Source of the DNA: CAZEHJ01 sp964512485
GTDB lineage: Bacteria; Bacteroidota; Rhodothermia; Rhodothermales; UBA10348
Reading direction: 5' to 3'
NCBI GenBank assembly: GCA_964512485.1
Contig: CAZEHJ010000007.1
Location: 1-64,000, forward strand
DNA: 64,000 nucleotides
The notes under the pieces were generated by a model. The model was not told the DNA's origin. It did not search any database and saw only the letters and a program-made list of their open reading frames with translations. This document shows, piece by piece, positions 8,428 through 17,623 of the stretch (its first letter is position 1; each line of letters begins with the position of its first letter). A program made the position numbers and the translations under genes.

Positions 8428-11400
8428 ATGTCCGAAGCCAACCGGGATTCGCTGTTTGAAGAGAAGTCTGTCCAAGAAGCAGACGTAGCACGAGGATTGA
8501 AGATTGACCGCGTATTCTCGACCGAAGGAGAGGATCCGTTTGATTCAGTTGAGTGGGAACGCAGAGATGCTTCCATCAAGAATCACACAGGTGAGAGCAT
8601 TTTTGAACAGACCGATGTGGAGTTTCCCGTTTCCTGGTCTCAGCTCGCCACCAACGTCGTCACAAGTAAGTACTTCTACGGCGAACTGTCGAAGAATGGC
8701 ACCCACCCATCCGATGGCGGCAGAGAAAACAGCCTGCGCCAGCTGATCCACCGTGTCACACGCACTATTGCAGACTGGGGCACCAAACAACACTACTTCG
8801 CTTCCAAAAAGGATGGCGAAACGTTTTATGAAGAACTGAGCTGGCTGTGCCTCAACCAGTACGGTGCATTCAACAGCCCGGTCTGGTTCAATGTTGGACT
8901 CAATCACGAGTATGGCGTTACAGACTCCGGAAGCAAAACCATTTACGGATGGGACAAGCGCAAGAAGAAAGCCGTCGCGGTAGATCCTTACGTACGCCCT
9001 CAAGCCTCGGCCTGCTTCATCATCTCTGTCGAAGATTCGATCGATGATATCTGGCAGCTCATGGGTGAAAGTGCTCGCCTTTTCAAATTTGGATCGGGCG
9101 TAGGCGCAGACTGGTCGACACTCCGTTCAAGCCGGGAGAAACTTTCGGGTGGCGGCACGCCTTCGGGCCCTGTCTCCTTCATGAAAGTTCAGGATGCCAC
9201 AGGTGGTACGATCAAGTCGGGTGGAAAAACCCGGCGTGCCGCCATCATGCAGACCCTGAAGATCTGGCATCCCGATGTCACTGAGTTCATTGGCGCCAAA
9301 CTCGAAGAAGAGAAAAAAGCCTGGGCCTTGATCGAGGAAGGATATGACGGATCATTCAACGGTCCGGCTTACGGTTCCGTCGCTTTCCAGAATGTAAATC
9401 AGTCCGTTCGCGTGAACGATGAGTTCATGGGCGCTGCAGACAGCAAGAGCAGCTTCGGCCTCAGATCAGTCAAAGGCGGAGAAGTGATCGAGGAAGTACC
9501 GGCTGACTCTCTCCTTGAAAAAATTGCGGAAGGCACTCACGTTTGTGGTGACCCGGGCGTTCAGTATGAAGACACGATCCAGCGCTGGCACACATGTAAG
9601 AACAGTGCCCCGATCAACTCGAGCAATCCATGCTCCGAGTACATGTTTCTGGATGATTCAGCCTGTAACCTCGCCTCGCTGAACCTTCGCAAGTATCAGA
9701 ACGAAGACGGCACATTCGATGTTGAGCGCTACCGCGCTGCCGCCCGTGTGTACATCACGGCAATGGAAATCCTCGTCGACAACGCAGGTTATCCATCAGC
9801 TTCGATTGCTGAGAATTCTCACGCTTACCGTCCGCTCGGTCTCGGTTTTGCCAACCTCGGCGCGCTTCTCATGTCGATGGGCCTGCCATATGACAGCGAC
9901 GAAGGGCGCGCCGTGGCTGGAGCCGTGATGGCTATCGAGCATTGCGAGGCATACGCCCGTTCAGCAGAGATCGCCGGCAATCCGAAGATCGGAACGTTCG
10001 ACGGATACGATGCCAACCGGGAGCCTTTCCTTGAAGTCATGCGCATGCACCGCGATGCAGTGGACACCATCCACTCCTCATGCCCGGAATACCTGGTAGA
10101 AGCGGCACGCGAATCAGCGAACCGCATGGTAGCTCTCGGAGAGGTGCACGGTTACCGCAATGCTCAGTCTACTGTTCTTGCGCCGACAGGAACCATCGGA
10201 TTCATGATGGACTGCGACACTACGGGGGTAGAGCCAGACATCGCCCTTGTCAAGTACAAGCTGCTTGCTGGAAAAGGCGACGGAATGCTCAAGATCGTCA
10301 ATCAGACCGTTCCGGAGTCTCTCGACCGTCTCGGATACTCGAAGAAGAAGCGCAATGCGATCATCAAGTTCATCGATGAAAACGATACGATCGAAGGCGC
10401 ACCAGGCCTGAAAGAAGAACATCTGTCCGTATTCGACTGCGCTTTCAAGCCATTCAACGGTGAGCGTTCGATCCATCACATGGGTCACATCAAAATGATG
10501 GCCGCTGCGCAGCCGTTCATCTCCGGAGCCATCTCCAAAACAGTCAACATGCCAGAAAACACGACTGTTGAAGAAATTTCTGATGCGTATATGCAGGGAT
10601 GGAAGCTCGGACTGAAGGCCGTAGCCATCTACCGGGAAAACTCCAAGCGCAGTCAGCCTCTTTCGACTTCCATGGGTGGAAACACCAAAAACGCATCATC
10701 CGGAGACGGTCTTGCTGGCACACTCGAACCGGAAGTCAAGATTGTCGAGCGAGTCGTTCACAAGTCAGTCCGGCACCGTCTTCCCGACGAGCGCCCATCG
10801 CTGACACACAAGTTCTCAATCGCCGGGCACGAGGGATACCTGCACATTGGTATGTATCCGGACACGAAGATGCCGGGTGAGATCTTTATCACAATGGCCA
10901 AGGAAGGTTCGACCATCTCAGGCTTGATGGATGCCTTCGCTACATCGATATCGATCGCTCTGCAGTACAACGTGCCTCTCGAAGATCTGTGCAACAAATT
11001 CAGCCACATGCGCTTCGAGCCAAATGGCTTTACGAACAACCGCCAGATACCGATTGCCAAGTCCATCATGGACTACATCTTCAGGTATCTCTCCCTTCGC
11101 TTCCTGACACAGCCGGTCGCTGAGCCAGTAGTGGAGCAAATAGTCGAGGAAGATCCGGCTGAAGATCTGGAACAGATCGACATGTTTACCGCAGAGCCCA
11201 CGGAAGCAATCGTCGATCCACTCGTCGGTGACACAGTCGAGGACTTTCTGGATAGATCATCAACAGACGGTCAGAGTGCGGTAGCCACTGCAGCAGCTAC
11301 TGTGACCGAGACCAAAACAGAAACAACCTTTGCAAATCAGGAGGATGCACCTCCTTGTTCAAATTGCGGCAGCATCACTGTCCGTAGCGGAGCATGTTAC

Positions 11401-11439
11401 TCATGCCCCAACTGCGGAAATACCAGTGGATGTGGATAG
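8428..11439 (+). CDS. nrdJ: Adenosylcobalamin-dependent (class II) ribonucleotide reductase
   Basis: A 1003-residue vitamin B12-dependent reductase that makes deoxynucleotides with or without oxygen. The alpha/beta-barrel core carries the conserved N400-P-C-S-E404 active-site loop, with Cys402 the thiyl-radical cysteine, followed by SACNLASLNL. Further core motifs are STVLAPTGTIGFMMDCDTTG and the glycine-rich FKFGSGVGADWSTLRSS. After about residue 760 comes the domain found in long NrdJ proteins (VRHRLPDERPS, GHEGYLHIG). An acidic linker leads to a C-terminal zinc-ribbon-like end with CSNCG, CPNCG and a final GCG that serves to re-reduce the active site. It is single-gene, with no NrdI or radical subunit needed. 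A strong terminator follows. Confidence 0.96.
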   Translation: MSEANRDSLFEEKSVQEADVARGLKIDRVFSTEGEDPFDSVEWERRDASIKNHTGESIFEQTDVEFPVSWSQLATNVVTSKYFYGELSKNGTHPSDGGRENSLRQLIHRVTRTIADWGTKQHYFASKKDGETFYEELSWLCLNQYGAFNSPVWFNVGLNHEYGVTDSGSKTIYGWDKRKKKAVAVDPYVRPQASACFIISVEDSIDDIWQLMGESARLFKFGSGVGADWSTLRSSREKLSGGGTPSGPVSFMKVQDATGGTIKSGGKTRRAAIMQTLKIWHPDVTEFIGAKLEEEKKAWALIEEGYDGSFNGPAYGSVAFQNVNQSVRVNDEFMGAADSKSSFGLRSVKGGEVIEEVPADSLLEKIAEGTHVCGDPGVQYEDTIQRWHTCKNSAPINSSNPCSEYMFLDDSACNLASLNLRKYQNEDGTFDVERYRAAARVYITAMEILVDNAGYPSASIAENSHAYRPLGLGFANLGALLMSMGLPYDSDEGRAVAGAVMAIEHCEAYARSAEIAGNPKIGTFDGYDANREPFLEVMRMHRDAVDTIHSSCPEYLVEAARESANRMVALGEVHGYRNAQSTVLAPTGTIGFMMDCDTTGVEPDIALVKYKLLAGKGDGMLKIVNQTVPESLDRLGYSKKKRNAIIKFIDENDTIEGAPGLKEEHLSVFDCAFKPFNGERSIHHMGHIKMMAAAQPFISGAISKTVNMPENTTVEEISDAYMQGWKLGLKAVAIYRENSKRSQPLSTSMGGNTKNASSGDGLAGTLEPEVKIVERVVHKSVRHRLPDERPSLTHKFSIAGHEGYLHIGMYPDTKMPGEIFITMAKEGSTISGLMDAFATSISIALQYNVPLEDLCNKFSHMRFEPNGFTNNRQIPIAKSIMDYIFRYLSLRFLTQPVAEPVVEQIVEEDPAEDLEQIDMFTAEPTEAIVDPLVGDTVEDFLDRSSTDGQSAVATAAATVTETKTETTFANQEDAPPCSNCGSITVRSGACYSCPNCGNTSGCG

Positions 11440-11790
11440 TCGCACTCAAATCCTGAAGGACGCACGGGAGCGCTCTTCGGGATAACACACCTCAGGGCGT
11501 GGTCTTCAGCACCTCGCCCGGTTAACGGGGAGCGCCCGGTGGTTGGTGGGACCGCCGGGCGCCTTTTTTTGTACCAGACCCAGAACAGGCCGGACACTGA
11601 GCTGAAAAAAAGCAGCCCAAAAAAATTGCCGGCCCGACGTTGTGATCATGACAAATGTCAATGACTACGTCATCGGATCCATCAACCCCACCCTGCTCAC
11701 TCCAGAGAACAGAGAACCCGCGATGGCATATACCGGCACAGTTGTAAACGTATTTTTTCGCTTCACACGACAAAACCCTATCGTTTGATT
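11440..11790. other. Spacer between nrdJ and the SDR gene
   Basis: About 350 bases that hold the nrdJ terminator (described separately). The remainder shows only short A-runs near 11606 and 11619 and no convincing gene or operator. Confidence 0.4.
11531..11571 (+). terminator. Intrinsic terminator after nrdJ
   Basis: A 12-bp stem, GCGCCCGGTGGT at 11532-11543 with ACCGCCGGGCGC at 11551-11562 (one G-T wobble), has a 7-base loop and is followed by seven T. Confidence 0.9.
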
Positions 11791-12552
11791 ATGCGCTTTC
11801 AGGATAAAATCGTACTGATAACGGGAGCCAGTTCGGGAATTGGTGAAGTAGCTGCTCATGCTTTCGCGCGTGAAGGCGCAAACGTCTTCCTCGTTGCGAG
11901 GAGACTGGAGAAGGGCGAATCTGTGGCTTCCCAGATCCGCTCAAACGGAGGAAAGGCTTCGTTTTTTCAGGCAGACATGAAGGATCGTGAACAAATTCAG
12001 GCCATGGTCCAGGCTTGCGTGGATACGTACGGCCGGCTGGATATCGCCGTGAATAATGCGGGCATTGAAGGTGCAGCATTCGTTCCGACACACGAGTATT
12101 CCGTCGATACGTGGGATGAGGTCATTGCCATCAATTTAACAGGCGTGTGGCTCTGTATGCGCAGCCAGATCCCCGCTATGCTCGCAGGTGGCGGCGGCTC
12201 GATCGTAAATATGTCTTCGTTGGCCGGCGTGAAGGGATTTGGAGGGAGTTCTGGCTACGCAGCAAGCAAATTCGGAGTCGAAGGCATTACAAAAGCCGCA
12301 GCCCTTGAATATGCTCAGCAAAACATTCGAGTAAATTCAGTCTGCCCGGCCGTCATTCAAACAGACATGGCCGACCGCGTTTTTTTCAGTGACGGTACGC
12401 AGGAATCGAGAATACAGACTGCTGCCTCACACCCCATGAACAGGATCGGTACGCCGGACGAGGTGGTGAGCGCGGTTCTATGGCTGGCTTCGGACGATGC
12501 TTCGTTCGTGACAGCCGAATCGATCAATGTTGATGGCGGCTCTGGAGCCTAA
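11791..12552 (+). CDS. Short-chain dehydrogenase/reductase (SDR)
   Basis: A 253-residue classical SDR. It has the cofactor motif TGASSGIG at residues 12-19, the NNAG motif in IAVNNAGIEG, the catalytic Ser region (NMSSLAGVKG), and the YxxxK pair in YAASKFGVEG. It ends with the usual INVDGGSGA. Proteins of this form reduce ketones or oxidise alcohols using NAD(P)H; the substrate cannot be told. An in-frame TTG at 11785 is possible, but the ATG at 11791 (MRFQDKIVLITGAS) gives the normal family N-terminus. It converges with the TolB-like lipoprotein gene, overlapping it by four bases at the 3' ends. Confidence 0.9.
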   Translation: MRFQDKIVLITGASSGIGEVAAHAFAREGANVFLVARRLEKGESVASQIRSNGGKASFFQADMKDREQIQAMVQACVDTYGRLDIAVNNAGIEGAAFVPTHEYSVDTWDEVIAINLTGVWLCMRSQIPAMLAGGGGSIVNMSSLAGVKGFGGSSGYAASKFGVEGITKAAALEYAQQNIRVNSVCPAVIQTDMADRVFFSDGTQESRIQTAASHPMNRIGTPDEVVSAVLWLASDDASFVTAESINVDGGSGA

Positions 12553-13598
12553 TTCGTCAACTGCATTCTTTTGGACTGATCGATCCGCATCCGGTGGATG
12601 TTGTACTGGCCGTCCTTGTCCGAATGGAAGACGACCCATCGACCGTCAGGCGAGAAGTACGGAGCACCTTCGGACTCCTCAGGTGTGTCCGTAAGCTGGA
12701 AAAACGACTCGTTGGCGACCTGGTAGAGCCAGATGTCAGACGTTGCACCTTCTGTCTTTTCTCTCATCGTGAACGCGATAATCGCTCCGTTCCGCGACGC
12801 AGCCGGAGCTGATACGTCAAAGCCATCTACTCCGAACAAACAGGTTTCTTCTCTGCGGAATACGTTTGCCTGACAGATCTGTGATTCACCATCCAGCGTT
12901 TTGTCATAGATGGCAAACAGAAACTCATCGAGCCACTTCGGATGATATCTCTGGCCGGGAGTCGATGTGATTTGCCGGGTAACGGACGTCCGTGGATTCC
13001 CAACCACGAGCTGAGTGTCGTCCCCATCTTGTTTGATGAATGCGATCATGGCGTTGGTTGGATCCCAAGAGGGGTGCATCGCCCGATCTTCCGCATCTAC
13101 GAACAGACGCGAGTTTGTGCCATCTGCATTCACTCTCCACACGTTCCACTCATCGCTCATGCCGCTTGCTGCCTTCGAATAGACAAGCTCGTCTCCCAGA
13201 GGACTCCACGAGGGATTCGCGGCATAACTGGCGCCTGTTTCAAATCTGGATATCTCCTTTCCATCTACATCGATCACTACCAGAGATGCCGAGTCTCCGA
13301 TTCTCTCGTAGTAAGCAATGTTTGCTCCATTCCATTGCCACTGAGGATGAATTCTCCAGACGGTCTCTCCGGCCTCAGCTGCGGCTCGCGACCGCTGAGC
13401 GGCCTCAACTCTGGTTGCCTCCATCTGGGCACGAATCTGTTCCTTTTCAGCCGCCTCCTGTTCGGATTCGGCATCTGATTCCGAATCGCGACCTGCAGTC
13501 GTCGGATTATTCAGTGCACTGGTATCGGATGGCGAATCAGATTGACAGGCTCCGATCAACATGGAAATAAGTATGAGAAACGGTATTGCTCGCTTCAT
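12549..13598 (-). CDS. TolB/PD40-like beta-propeller lipoprotein
   Basis: A 349-residue predicted lipoprotein. The N-terminus MKRAIPFLILISMLIGAC is a lipoprotein signal with Cys18 as the lipid site. It is followed by a polar, low-complexity spacer and a charged helix (about 45-75, rich in Glu/Arg/Ala). The rest is a WD40-like/PD40 propeller with repeated PSWSP, HPSWDP and PYFSPDGRWVVFHSD blade motifs, as in TolB and DPP-type propellers. No peptidase domain follows, so it is a binding or scaffold propeller in the envelope. The frame is open for 97 codons further upstream, but the signal peptide fixes the start at 13598. There is no Tol-Pal context, so it should not be called tolB. Confidence 0.8.
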   Translation of the reverse strand: MKRAIPFLILISMLIGACQSDSPSDTSALNNPTTAGRDSESDAESEQEAAEKEQIRAQMEATRVEAAQRSRAAAEAGETVWRIHPQWQWNGANIAYYERIGDSASLVVIDVDGKEISRFETGASYAANPSWSPLGDELVYSKAASGMSDEWNVWRVNADGTNSRLFVDAEDRAMHPSWDPTNAMIAFIKQDGDDTQLVVGNPRTSVTRQITSTPGQRYHPKWLDEFLFAIYDKTLDGESQICQANVFRREETCLFGVDGFDVSAPAASRNGAIIAFTMREKTEGATSDIWLYQVANESFFQLTDTPEESEGAPYFSPDGRWVVFHSDKDGQYNIHRMRIDQSKRMQLTN

Positions 13599-13791
13599 CA
13601 GGACGTTTGTAAGATGGAGGTGGATTTCAGGGTTGGCTTTTTTCAACCGCCCTACAGACGCTTTCGACGGCGAGAGGTTGCCGCATAACAAAATGCCCTT
13701 GTTATTCGTTATATCGATCATGGGTCGCCAATTGGGAAACATAAAGGTGTCCCTACTGGTGCAAATGTATTGAACTGAACCGCATGTTTGT

Positions 13792-14721
13792 TTGAACAAA
13801 ATCTGGAAAGAATACGGGTTGATTGCTCTGTTGATCGTTGTATCGGTCAGCGGATACCTGCTGTTTTCTGAAAACAAGGAGAACATCATGTCCTACACAC
13901 TGGATGTGTTGGGCGAAAAAATGGTCGCTCTGGCTTCAGACGACGCATCGCGGGAGCGTATCTCGTCGCTGTTTGACCAGTTCAGTGATCGGGTTGCAAA
14001 TGATGACATTGCCCCCGAGCAGATCGAGGCCGTTGCAGCAAACGTCCTAAATCTGAGTACCCGAGGGGAGGCTATAACGGCCGAGGAAGCAGAAACAATG
14101 TTGTACATGGACTACGCGGAAACCCTTCCGACTCCTCAAAGTCCAGATGCCGAAGAAGCCATTGCCTTGCATAAGCCGAAGGCCCCACCCTCAAGTGAGG
14201 AGCTGATCGAGCTCACTGGTCGAATTTCAGAAATGTTTGAGTTGGCGGAAGTCTTCCAGGTTCAGAATGCAGAAGCGGCCAATCATTTCCACTTCAACAC
14301 AGATGCTGAAGGAATCTACGTCGAATTGGACTCAGAGGCCGGGCGGGTCATCAGCGAACCATCGTTCCTTCCAATGGCGCGGGACATGGAAGAACGAAAG
14401 CTGGTTCGATGGAAAGAAAAACTGGCCAAAGACAGAGAAGCCGCGGCACTGCTCTACAATGCGCGGCGCGAGAAGCTGGATCGAATCCGAGCCGAAAGGG
14501 CGGACAGTCCTGAAAGAACTGAGCGGATCAAAACACTCACCCACATTCAGAGACTCGGAGCCTTGGGTGTCAACGTGGGTCCGGACAGCGGCGCGATCAA
14601 TATGGAAGTGCGGCTGATCGTATCAGAGGCCATGGGAGACCTCGAGGGCATGATGGAGCAGATTCAAACCGAAATATCTGTATCGATAGACTCTGCGCGT
14701 GCAGCCAGCTCCAACAACTGA
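13792..14721 (+). CDS. Membrane-anchored hypothetical protein, TTG start
   Basis: I do not recognise the family. The protein has 309 residues if it starts at the TTG at 13792. That start supplies a short cytoplasmic MNKIWKEYG and one hydrophobic helix (LIALLIVVSVSGYLLF). The first internal ATG, at 13888, would lose this anchor. The remainder is highly charged and helical, with coiled-coil-like stretches around residues 135-160 and 195-245 (EERKLVRWKEKLAKDREAAA, then LYNARREKLDRIRAERAD) and a glycine-containing segment near 255-270. It is likely an envelope protein with a long helical domain outside the inner membrane. It is divergent from the TolB-like lipoprotein, with 193 bases between the starts, so a shared promoter region is likely. 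Confidence 0.65.
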   Translation: MNKIWKEYGLIALLIVVSVSGYLLFSENKENIMSYTLDVLGEKMVALASDDASRERISSLFDQFSDRVANDDIAPEQIEAVAANVLNLSTRGEAITAEEAETMLYMDYAETLPTPQSPDAEEAIALHKPKAPPSSEELIELTGRISEMFELAEVFQVQNAEAANHFHFNTDAEGIYVELDSEAGRVISEPSFLPMARDMEERKLVRWKEKLAKDREAAALLYNARREKLDRIRAERADSPERTERIKTLTHIQRLGALGVNVGPDSGAINMEVRLIVSEAMGDLEGMMEQIQTEISVSIDSARAASSNN

Positions 14722-14820
14722 TTCCGATGCGGGGACGCAATTCAGGAACGCATTCCTGTCTGGCGCCGTTCATTCGCCCCGAATTACCCGCCACCCCGCT
14801 GGACCTGACACCTCACTCGA

Positions 14821-15246
14821 ATGAAAATTGCCAAACGCTTTCGCTGGGAAGGTGCCCACAGGCTCCCCTGGCATGAAGGGCCTTGCAAGGATCTGCATGG
14901 ACATTCCTATGAGATGTTTGTAGAGGTGGAAGGCGAGCCAGACGAGCATGGCCTGCTAATGGACTTCAAACACCTCAAGCGCGCACTCATGCCCCTGATT
15001 GACGAGTGGGATCATTCGACGCTCGTGGCCGGGAATGATTCTCAGCTCCTGAAAGTGATGCAAGAAACAGGATGGCGGCACGCCCTCCTACCCTTCGACA
15101 CTACGGCTGAAAACATCTGTATCTACGTGGCGGATCATCTGGTGGAAAAACATCGTCCTCTTCTGGAGGCCAGACGCATCCACACAGTCAGAGTACGGGT
15201 CGCAGAAACCGAAACCTGCTACGCACAGGCCGAACGGAACGTGTAG
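14821..15246 (+). CDS. queD: 6-carboxytetrahydropterin synthase / PTPS family
   Basis: A 141-residue member of the PTPS/QueD family. QueD converts 7,8-dihydroneopterin triphosphate to 6-carboxytetrahydropterin, the second step towards queuosine. The zinc-binding histidines are seen in GAHRLPWH and DLHGHSY, the catalytic Cys in GPCKDLHGHSY, and the LLMDFKHLK and DHSTL motifs match the fold. The pattern CKDLHGHS, with Cys a few residues before the histidine pair, fits QueD better than eukaryotic PTPS. No queC, queE or queF lies nearby, so the pathway assignment comes from the family. It converges on glutamate dehydrogenase with 15 bases between the ends. Confidence 0.88.
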   Translation: MKIAKRFRWEGAHRLPWHEGPCKDLHGHSYEMFVEVEGEPDEHGLLMDFKHLKRALMPLIDEWDHSTLVAGNDSQLLKVMQETGWRHALLPFDTTAENICIYVADHLVEKHRPLLEARRIHTVRVRVAETETCYAQAERNV

Positions 15247-15261
15247 ATCCAGCTCAGGCTC

Positions 15262-16671
15262 TCACGGGAAGATTCCCATCTCAGAATAAGAAATGGCCAC
15301 TTTGTCGATGGCGTTCACAAAGGCTGCCGTTCGCAGGTCCGTTCCCTTCGAAAGGGCAATTTCCCTGATCTCACCGTAGGCGGATGCCATCGTTTCCTCG
15401 AGACCCGAGTTTACGAGATCGACCTCACCGGCACCGGCCGTCAATCGAATCATCTCCGCCGCAGTGATGTCAACACCCACGGCATCGGCCAACGTCCTGA
15501 CAATGCGTTCGTTACTGGCCTGCTCGAACCGCTTACTCATTCTGCCAAAACGGACATGCGAAAGGTTTTTGAGCCATTCGAAATACGACACGGTGACACC
15601 ACCGGCATTCAGAAAGACGTCAGGTACGATGAGTACACCCATATCAAGAAGAATCGCGTCAGCATCGGCAGTTATCGGACCATTTGCAGCTTCTCCGACT
15701 ATTTTGGCCTTGATGCGTGGCGCGTTTTCTTTCGTGATTACGCCCTCGAGAGCAGCCGGAATGAGGATGTCACACTCGAGTTCAAGGGCATCTGAGGAAT
15801 TGGCGATGTTGGTAGCCCCGGGAAAGTCGAGAATGGATCCTGTTTCCGTTCTGTGGGCTACGACATCTTCCACGTCCAACCCTTCCGGGTTATGGATGGC
15901 TCCCTCGTATTCGGCCAGGCCCACGATTTTGGATCCGCCTTCCTGCATGTAGATCGCGGCATGATAACCGACATTGCCGAGACCTTGAACCACTACCCTC
16001 TTTCCGTCCAGACCAGTACTCAATCCTCGAGCGTCCATTTCATCAGAAAATGAAACTGCTTCCCGGATCCCATAAAACGTGCCTCGTCCGGTTGCCTCTG
16101 TACGACCTCTCACTCCGCCTTGCGTGATCGGCTTCCCGGTAACACACGCTTGTGCGGTCAGCGGATCGTCAGTCAGTGATCGGTACGTATCCACGATCCA
16201 TGCCATTTCCTTGGGCCCGGAGCCATAATCAGGAGCCGGTACATCAACACCCGGTCCGATGAAGTTTTTCGCCACCAGTTCGTAGGTGTACCTTCTCGTA
16301 ATTCGCTCGACTTCGGCTTCAGAATAGCTTTTCCGATCTACCTGAATGCCGCCTTTTGCTCCTCCAAAGGGCACATTTACAATTGCGCACTTGTAGGTCA
16401 TCAATGTCGCCAGGGCGGCCACCTCATCTTCATTCACAGCCATGGCGAAGCGGATACCGCCTTTGGTAGGAAGTTTATGATGGCTGTGCTCAGCGCGCCA
16501 CGCCTTTACTACCTCGATCGATCCATCATCACGAACGAGTGGAAATTCCATGTGGTACACGGAGTTACAGATTCCTATCTGCGCGAGAAGACCTTTCGGG
16601 TGATCGGTCAGGGCCGCGGCCTTGTCGAACATTCGGTGGACCTGGTTCAGAAAGCTGATAGTACCGGACAT
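15262..16671 (-). CDS. Glu/Leu/Phe/Val dehydrogenase, probable glutamate dehydrogenase
   Basis: A 469-residue ELFV dehydrogenase, cytoplasmic, that interconverts glutamate and 2-oxoglutarate plus ammonia with NAD(P)H. The dimerisation/catalytic domain has KLPTKGGIRFA and TYKCAIVNVPFGGAKGGI, with the substrate and catalytic lysines. The catalytic aspartate region follows as VDVPAPDYGSGPKEMAW, and the Rossmann domain carries VVVQGLGNVGYHAA. The C-terminal domain has FLNAGGVTVSYFEWLKN. Length and motifs match the NAD-type bacterial hexameric class. The start at 16671 gives the usual N-terminus. It is divergent from aroE across 118 bases. Confidence 0.93.
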   Translation of the reverse strand: MSGTISFLNQVHRMFDKAAALTDHPKGLLAQIGICNSVYHMEFPLVRDDGSIEVVKAWRAEHSHHKLPTKGGIRFAMAVNEDEVAALATLMTYKCAIVNVPFGGAKGGIQVDRKSYSEAEVERITRRYTYELVAKNFIGPGVDVPAPDYGSGPKEMAWIVDTYRSLTDDPLTAQACVTGKPITQGGVRGRTEATGRGTFYGIREAVSFSDEMDARGLSTGLDGKRVVVQGLGNVGYHAAIYMQEGGSKIVGLAEYEGAIHNPEGLDVEDVVAHRTETGSILDFPGATNIANSSDALELECDILIPAALEGVITKENAPRIKAKIVGEAANGPITADADAILLDMGVLIVPDVFLNAGGVTVSYFEWLKNLSHVRFGRMSKRFEQASNERIVRTLADAVGVDITAAEMIRLTAGAGEVDLVNSGLEETMASAYGEIREIALSKGTDLRTAAFVNAIDKVAISYSEMGIFP

Positions 16672-16789
16672 TGGGTTGGAAGGATGGTGCTTGATGGTCG
16701 AAAAAGGATTCGGGAGATATCCTACGGGGAGTGAAAAGGAACTATCTTAGGCGGATAAATGCAATTGCTCTCATTTTTAGCCACCCGCC

Positions 16790-17623
16790 ATGAGTGATGA
16801 TCGGTCTACAAGCGCCACGACGGCAATGTGTTTTCTGCTTGGAAATCCGGTGTCACATTCGGTCTCCCCGCTGATTCACAACACAGCCTTTCGTGAACTT
16901 GAACTTCCGATTCGTTACGAGGCGCGTTCGATTGAAGAAGGCGATCTCGAATCCATCCTCCACTCGATCGATGGAGACCGGGTCGTGGGGGCGAACGTCA
17001 CGCTCCCGCACAAACAGAGTGTGCTGAAACATCTGCATGAATTGACAGACACGGCTGCAGCCGTCGGAGCGGTCAACACCATCTTTCGCAGAAATGGCCG
17101 ACTCGTCGGTGACAATACAGACGTCGGAGGATTTCTGGCGCCGATTGAACATCTATCTCTGCAACGGGCGCGCGTGCTCATTCTGGGAGCCGGTGGGGCG
17201 GCGCGCGCCGTGTCGTACGCTGCCCGACATCACCTCGATGCGAGCTCCGTAACCGTCGCCGCCAGAAATTTGAACGCGGCGCGCGCCATCGACGGAGTGC
17301 ACGCGTGTTCGTGGCTGGAGGGGCAGACGATGATTTCCTCGGCGGACCTCATTGTCAATGCCACACCCATCGGGATGTATCCGGACACAGACGCCTCACC
17401 CCTTCCAGATGACCAAACGTGGAAAAGCGGACAGGTGTTTTACGATTTGATCTACAATCCCGATCCGACCCGCACCACCGAGCAGGCCCGTAGCAACGGC
17501 GCAACCGGAATTGGGGGTCTTCCGATGCTCGTAGCGCAGGCAGCCGCAGCTTTCAAAATCTGGACCGGACGCGAAATGCCAGTCGACGCGGTGCTTGAAG
17601 CATTGAAGGACGCCGGAAGATGA
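16790..17623 (+). CDS. aroE: Shikimate dehydrogenase
   Basis: A 277-residue enzyme that reduces 3-dehydroshikimate to shikimate with NADPH in aromatic amino-acid synthesis. The substrate domain shows LGNPVSHSVSPLIHN with the two conserved serines, then GANVTLPHKQSVL with the catalytic Lys and the downstream Asp in GDNTDVGGF. The NADP domain has LILGAGGAARAV, and the C-terminal GGLPMLVAQAAAAFKIWTG is typical. The short N-terminal polar extension (MSDDRSTSATT) may be dispensable. The stop codon overlaps the start of pgeF by four bases, so the two are translationally coupled. Confidence 0.95.
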   Translation: MSDDRSTSATTAMCFLLGNPVSHSVSPLIHNTAFRELELPIRYEARSIEEGDLESILHSIDGDRVVGANVTLPHKQSVLKHLHELTDTAAAVGAVNTIFRRNGRLVGDNTDVGGFLAPIEHLSLQRARVLILGAGGAARAVSYAARHHLDASSVTVAARNLNAARAIDGVHACSWLEGQTMISSADLIVNATPIGMYPDTDASPLPDDQTWKSGQVFYDLIYNPDPTRTTEQARSNGATGIGGLPMLVAQAAAAFKIWTGREMPVDAVLEALKDAGR

